Below are positions 6,694 through 9,074 of a DNA stretch of 9,074 bases, one piece after another (positions within the stretch are counted from its first letter, which is position 1; each line of letters starts with the position of its first letter). Both the position numbers and the translations under genes were made by a program. The notes below the pieces were generated by a model, which saw only the letters and a list, made by a program, of their open reading frames with translations, ran no database searches and was not told where the DNA came from. Source of the stretch: an uncultured Beijerinckiaceae bacterium (GTDB lineage Bacteria > Pseudomonadota > Alphaproteobacteria > Rhizobiales > Beijerinckiaceae); the NCBI GenBank assembly GCA_937863205.1, contig CALMGA010000002.1:1-9074 (forward strand), in the 5' to 3' direction.

Positions 6694-7096
6694 ACGGTTA
6701 CCCGCACCACGCTCTGCCTACTCGCGCTGCTCTCCACACCCCTTGCTCATCCGAAAGCTAAAGCGCATCCGCCAACGCCGCCTAGGCGCTCCGATGGCTC
6801 CTTCGGACTGAAAGATCGACGCTTCGTCAGTGCCTTGGTGCAGCGCTGACTCAAAACCGTGGATATATTCACGACGACGCAATGACGACTCTTTGCCCTA
6901 TCTCTGACGACCCTCTGCCTAGAATTTGATTGAATCCCGATGATTGGCAGCTCAGTGATCGCCTTGCCGGCACACTGATCTATCGAACAGATCTCATGCT
7001 ATTTCCGGTCCATATTACCTCCAGGTTAAGGCATCATGTGCTTTGAGCGTCGTCCTCGATGGTCGAAGAGACTGCAAGACGAGGCACAACAGGTGT
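6694..7096. other. Gene-free stretch of lower GC
   Basis: No supported coding region lies here. Base composition is visibly less GC-rich than the flanks. One small inverted repeat, GATCT atcgaac AGATC, lies near 6977-6993. A long plus-strand frame that starts at TTG 7043 runs through the hairpin cluster and has no protein-like features. Confidence 0.4.
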
Positions 7097-7114
7097 GAGG
7101 AGGCTAACCTCCTC
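7097..7114. repeat. Hairpin GAGGAGG ctaa CCTCCTC
   Basis: Seven-base perfect arms with a four-base loop. Flanking AGGTG (7091-7095) and CACTT, about five bases beyond the arm, could add an outer stem with one G-U pair. First of the series of hairpins in this gene-free region. On the plus strand its 5' arm resembles a Shine-Dalgarno sequence sequestered in a stem, but no start codon follows it suitably. Confidence 0.45.
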
Positions 7115-7204
7115 CGTCCACTTGGAGATATTAAGTCCGTCGAACGTGGCGACGACATCGGGTCATTCTTTAAAACGACAGCCAAGAAAATTCAGCGAAT
7201 TTCA

Positions 7205-7264
7205 GGGCACGATACCTCAGTTCGTCCGCAGCCACTTTGTGACTGCAGACGAACTGATCGTGAG
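7205..7264. repeat. Hairpin unit 1 of a two-copy family with shared outer arms
   Basis: Outer stem CACGAT (7208-7213) pairs with ATCGTG (7257-7262). A four-base one-sided bulge ACCT (7214-7217) follows. The inner stem then runs from CAGTTCGTC (7218-7226) with GACGAACTG (7248-7256) through GCAG/CTGC and CAC/GTG to a three-base loop TTT (7236-7238). The only two mismatches are C-A on the plus strand, which become G-U on the minus strand. The sequence just outside the arms (AGGG before, AG after) is also shared with unit 2. Confidence 0.65.
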
Positions 7265-7310
7265 CACCTGAGCGAGCTACGGCGATGGCTTAGAAAATCG
7301 ACACTCTTGA

Positions 7311-7374
7311 GGGCACGATACCGCAAGATGGGATGCAAACGTTATAACGTTAGCATCCGCATCTTGATCGTGAG
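7311..7374. repeat. Hairpin unit 2 of a two-copy family with shared outer arms
   Basis: Outer stem CACGAT (7314-7319) pairs with ATCGTG (7367-7372), with the same-position four-base bulge ACCG (7320-7323). The inner stem differs wholly from unit 1: CAAGATG (7324-7330) with CATCTTG (7360-7366), one bulged G (7359), GGATGC (7331-7336) with GCATCC (7353-7358), an A-A mismatch, then the palindrome AACGTTATAACGTT (7338-7351). It begins 46 bp after unit 1 ends, in the same orientation. Confidence 0.65.
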
Positions 7375-7396
7375 GAGGCGCTCAGTGCGCGCGAGA

Positions 7397-7426
7397 GCGG
7401 TGATACGGCTTGCGCCAGATCACCGC
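7397..7426. repeat. Hairpin GCGGTGAT...ATCACCGC
   Basis: Eight-base perfect outer arms (7397-7404, 7419-7426), a 2x2 internal loop, then GGC ttgc GCC. It lies 22 bp after unit 2. Like the two units it has GATAC on the 5' side and GATC on the 3' side, but the outer arm sequence differs and there is no one-sided bulge, so membership in the same family is doubtful. Confidence 0.45.
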
Positions 7427-7541
7427 CACGACCAAGCCCGACCTCTTTCCCCGCCTTCGCCGGCCGTGCGTGCCTGCGGCCCGCGCGCCTTGCGGCGCTA
7501 CGGATGTTCGGTCTCGGTGAAGAAAGGGCCTGCGGCGATCG

Positions 7542-7588
7542 CGCGGACCGCCTTGCGGCGGATCCGCGGCGCTCCTGGCGGAGACGCC
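7542..7588. repeat. Two back-to-back hairpins, each with one bulged A in the 3' arm
   Basis: The first is C-GCGGA-CCGCC ttgc GGCGG-a-TCCGC-G (7542-7568). The second is GGCG-CTCC tggc GGAG-a-CGCC (7568-7588). Both have a four-base loop and a single unpaired A at the same relative place in the 3' arm. In this GC-rich stretch some pairing is expected by chance, but the repeated design is notable. Confidence 0.4.
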
Positions 7589-7596
7589 TGCGATAA

Positions 7597-7752
7597 AGGC
7601 AAGCGGACCGGAACGATCGCGAGGAGCCGCCAAGCGGCCTGACGGCTGACCTGGACGCGGTGCTCGGCGTGGGGTGGGGCATGCGCGGCCTGCTGGAGCG
7701 GGGCGTCGGCCTGCTCACCATGGTCCTGCGGCTGGCAGCCAAGTCGGGCTGA
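7597..7752 (+). pseudogene. Orphan C-terminal ORF fragment
   Basis: After TAA at 7594 the frame reads to TGA at 7750-7752. It includes LTADLDAVLGVGWGMRGLLE and RGVGLLTMVLRLAAKSG, an amphipathic-to-hydrophobic, protein-like tail. An ATG at 7681 would give only 23 residues. The stop codon sits in the arm of a strong hairpin, as at a real gene end. I do not recognise the family. The upstream part of the gene seems to be lost or frameshifted. Confidence 0.3.
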
Positions 7753-7772
7753 GCGCCCGCTCGGCGCTCAGC
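7748..7772. terminator. Convergent terminator-like hairpin
   Basis: GCTGAGCGCC (7748-7757) and GGCGCTCAGC (7763-7772) are perfect ten-base arms with a five-base loop. The hairpin lies between the plus-strand stop at 7752 and the minus-strand stop at 7775, so it could end transcription from both sides. There is no T-tract on either strand, so termination may be weak or rho-assisted. Confidence 0.55.
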
Positions 7773-7774
7773 TC

Positions 7775-8500
7775 TCAATCGGGCTCGCCATCGCCGACCC
7801 GCCAACGCCCGCGCTGGATCAGGTGGGGCAGCCCAGGCCTGGGCTGGTACAAGCCCTCGCCGAGTGCATGGAGCACCGTGCCCCAGTGCACCGTGCCGAG
7901 CGCCGCCGCGTCCACTTCCGCGATGAAGTCGCGCAACTCACGCTCGTCCCGGCCGGCCGCCTCGACGTCGAAAGGGTGCTCCGCCCCGGGCAACCCGGCG
8001 AGGTGCGCGCGCATGCGGAAGCAGATCGCCCGCTCCATGCAGAAGCAGCGGGCGAAGCAGGCGAGGTTCGCATTGACCGCCTCGAAGGTCGGCCCGCGCC
8101 CGTCGGGCGACCAGTCGGCGTGCCAGTGAACGCGCCCGTCCGCCCGACCGATGAACAGGCAGGCGCCCGTTGCGGCCGTGGCGAACAGGTCGTAGGTGCC
8201 GTCCCCGCGTTGGAACGGGACCATCTCGTCCTCGAACTCGGCGAAGCGGAGGCCGCCGCGCACGTCATCGAGCGCGTTCAGGGGATGGGCGACGATCGCG
8301 CGGAGCAGCGAAAGGCCCTGCGCGGCCGGCTCCGGACGGGCGGCATGGCCCGGCAGGGCCTTGAAGCCCCCACCCGGCCAGCGCCCGGGTGGGCACGTCC
8401 TGGTCCTTGCATCGGTTCGTTGCCGTTGGCACGGCGCTGCCTCCCCGCGGTCCTCGCCGCCGCCGCAGGTTCTACCGTTCCCAGCGAAAGGCTGTCGCAC
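7775..8500 (-). CDS. Unrecognised protein of up to 241 residues, start uncertain
   Basis: From about residue 50 onward the translation is protein-like: PEPAAQGLSLLRAIVAHPLN, then FEDEMVPFQRGDGTYDLFAT, ACLFIGRADGRVHWHADWSP, and NLACFARCFCMERAICFRMR. The first 45 or so residues (Gly/Arg/Cys/Pro-rich) look untranslated, and no ATG lies between residue 1 and the conserved-looking part. The true start may be GTG/CTG/TTG inside, or the 5' end may have been lost. It is cytosolic in appearance, with no signal peptide or membrane helix. Trp, His and Asp are concentrated in the middle, possibly at a binding site. It ends just past a strong hairpin. No family was recognised and no function is proposed. 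Confidence 0.55.
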   Translation of the reverse strand: MRQPFAGNGRTCGGGEDRGEAAPCQRQRTDARTRTCPPGRWPGGGFKALPGHAARPEPAAQGLSLLRAIVAHPLNALDDVRGGLRFAEFEDEMVPFQRGDGTYDLFATAATGACLFIGRADGRVHWHADWSPDGRGPTFEAVNANLACFARCFCMERAICFRMRAHLAGLPGAEHPFDVEAAGRDERELRDFIAEVDAAALGTVHWGTVLHALGEGLYQPRPGLPHLIQRGRWRVGDGEPD

Positions 8501-8615
8501 GTGGCTCCGCCCTAAGCTGGCCTCCGTGGCCCTTCCCGCGTCGGAGCGCCTCCGCTACGCTGCCTCGGTGTTGGGCTGGTCGTCCAAGGTCGTCGGGTCA
8601 GCGGGCGGCGTGGCC

Positions 8616-9074
8616 ATGGTCGCCGGCGTGCTCTTTCTGCTCGCGCCGGCCACCGCTGGCGTCGAGTTGTTCAGCCCGCACCGCGCGGTCCCGGCCACTC
8701 TCCCGCACCCGATGCCTAGCTGCAGGATCCACAGGCGGCGCTGACCATCACGGCCGAGGCTGTCGGCTGCCACTGGCGCTATACCTACGCCGGCGCCGAC
8801 GCGGGGGCCGGCGTCAGCTTCGACCCCGGCCGGACGCCTTGCGCCACCAAAGGCTGCACGGTCGGCTTCGACCCCGAGCGCGCCGCCGCGGTGCCGGTCG
8901 CAACCGTAGTGCGCGTCGTGGTGCGAGCGGACGCGGCGCCGCGCGTGCTCGCCATCCCCGCCCTCGGCCTCCGCCGCGCCGGGCCACGAGGCGGGGACAT
9001 GGTTCTCCGCGGCGCGCCGAGAGCGTACGGCACTATGGCACTCCACGTCTCCGAGAGCAGGCGACGCACTCAGC
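8616..9074 (+). pseudogene. Cytochrome oxidase subunit II-like fragment, frameshifted
   Basis: ATG 8616 opens a signal-like stretch MVAGVLFLLAPATAGVELFS that ends out of frame at 8744. Directly after a TAG at 8717-8719 another frame reads DPQAALTITAEAVGCHWRYT, and later VPVATVVRVVVRADAAPRVL followed by AIPALGLRRAGP. These match the Cox2 pattern of L.V.VTGHQW.W.Y... then LPVG.PVR....S.DV.H.F.IPALGLR.DAVPGR. Near 8990-9010 the expected TWF.A appears in a third frame (GTWFSAARRERT). The fragment therefore shows at least two frameshifts and lacks the usual paired transmembrane helices between signal and cupredoxin domain. The CuA ligands (GQCSELCG..H) would lie past or in the decayed end and are not seen. 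It continues beyond the window. Confidence 0.5.

Noticed and set aside
7204..7374. Reading the paired hairpins as a CRISPR array or integron attC sites
   Set aside because: There are only two units and the whole unit is self-complementary, unlike CRISPR. The RYYYAAC/GTTRRRY boxes of attC are absent from the conserved arms.
7043..7642. 199-residue plus-strand open frame across the hairpin cluster
   Set aside because: Starts at TTG without a ribosome binding site, is Arg/Cys-rich with no recognisable segment, and passes through several long inverted repeats.
7823..8515. 230-residue plus-strand open frame
   Set aside because: Antisense shadow of the minus-strand gene; Arg/Gly/Pro/Ala-rich in the manner of high-GC shadow frames.
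8555..9046. 163-residue minus-strand open frame
   Set aside because: Low-complexity Arg/Ala/Gly/His composition; the plus strand shows Cox2-like segments over the same interval.

Overview
The window is high-GC proteobacterial DNA. Gene style and GC content suggest an alphaproteobacterium, but no marker gene proves it. It reads as an accessory (plasmid or integrated conjugative element) region carrying much decayed material.

Left half (1-4257), minus strand. A run of co-directional genes reads right to left: a small basic TraK-like protein (4257-3799), a P-loop ATPase resembling plasmid TraL/StbB-type proteins (3712-2768), a short coiled-coil/one-TM protein in the TraM position (2763-2272), a translationally coupled but interrupted small ORF (2275-1897), and a long SMC/Rad50-like coiled-coil ATPase with two CxxC pairs (1850-18). 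The ATPase loses its 3' end abruptly near position 53. Order and size match the TraK-TraL-TraM trio beside the oriT of IncP-type plasmids. The 4258-4520 intergenic stretch is dense in inverted repeats and contains CATCCTGT, which fits the YATCCTG/Y nick core of MOBP relaxases, so it is a candidate oriT. No relaxase is visible.

Middle (about 5050-6690). An IS110-family element has a DEDD transposase with one in-frame TAG replacing the Trp of the conserved YH-W-ARVA segment. Its structured 5' non-coding part is the expected place for a bridge RNA. Just downstream is a decayed N-terminus of an IS630-like transposase.

Right half (about 6700-9074). A gene-free, lower-GC stretch holds an unexplained cluster of hairpins. 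Two of them share identical outer arms and a conserved asymmetric bulge, while their inner stems are unrelated. Then come an orphan C-terminal ORF fragment, a strong convergent hairpin, an unrecognised minus-strand gene (8500-7775) and a frameshifted cytochrome oxidase subunit II-like fragment running off the end.

The left operon probably acts in plasmid transfer or stability. The rest looks like insertion-sequence debris and broken genes. The paired hairpins at 7204-7374 are the least explained signal.
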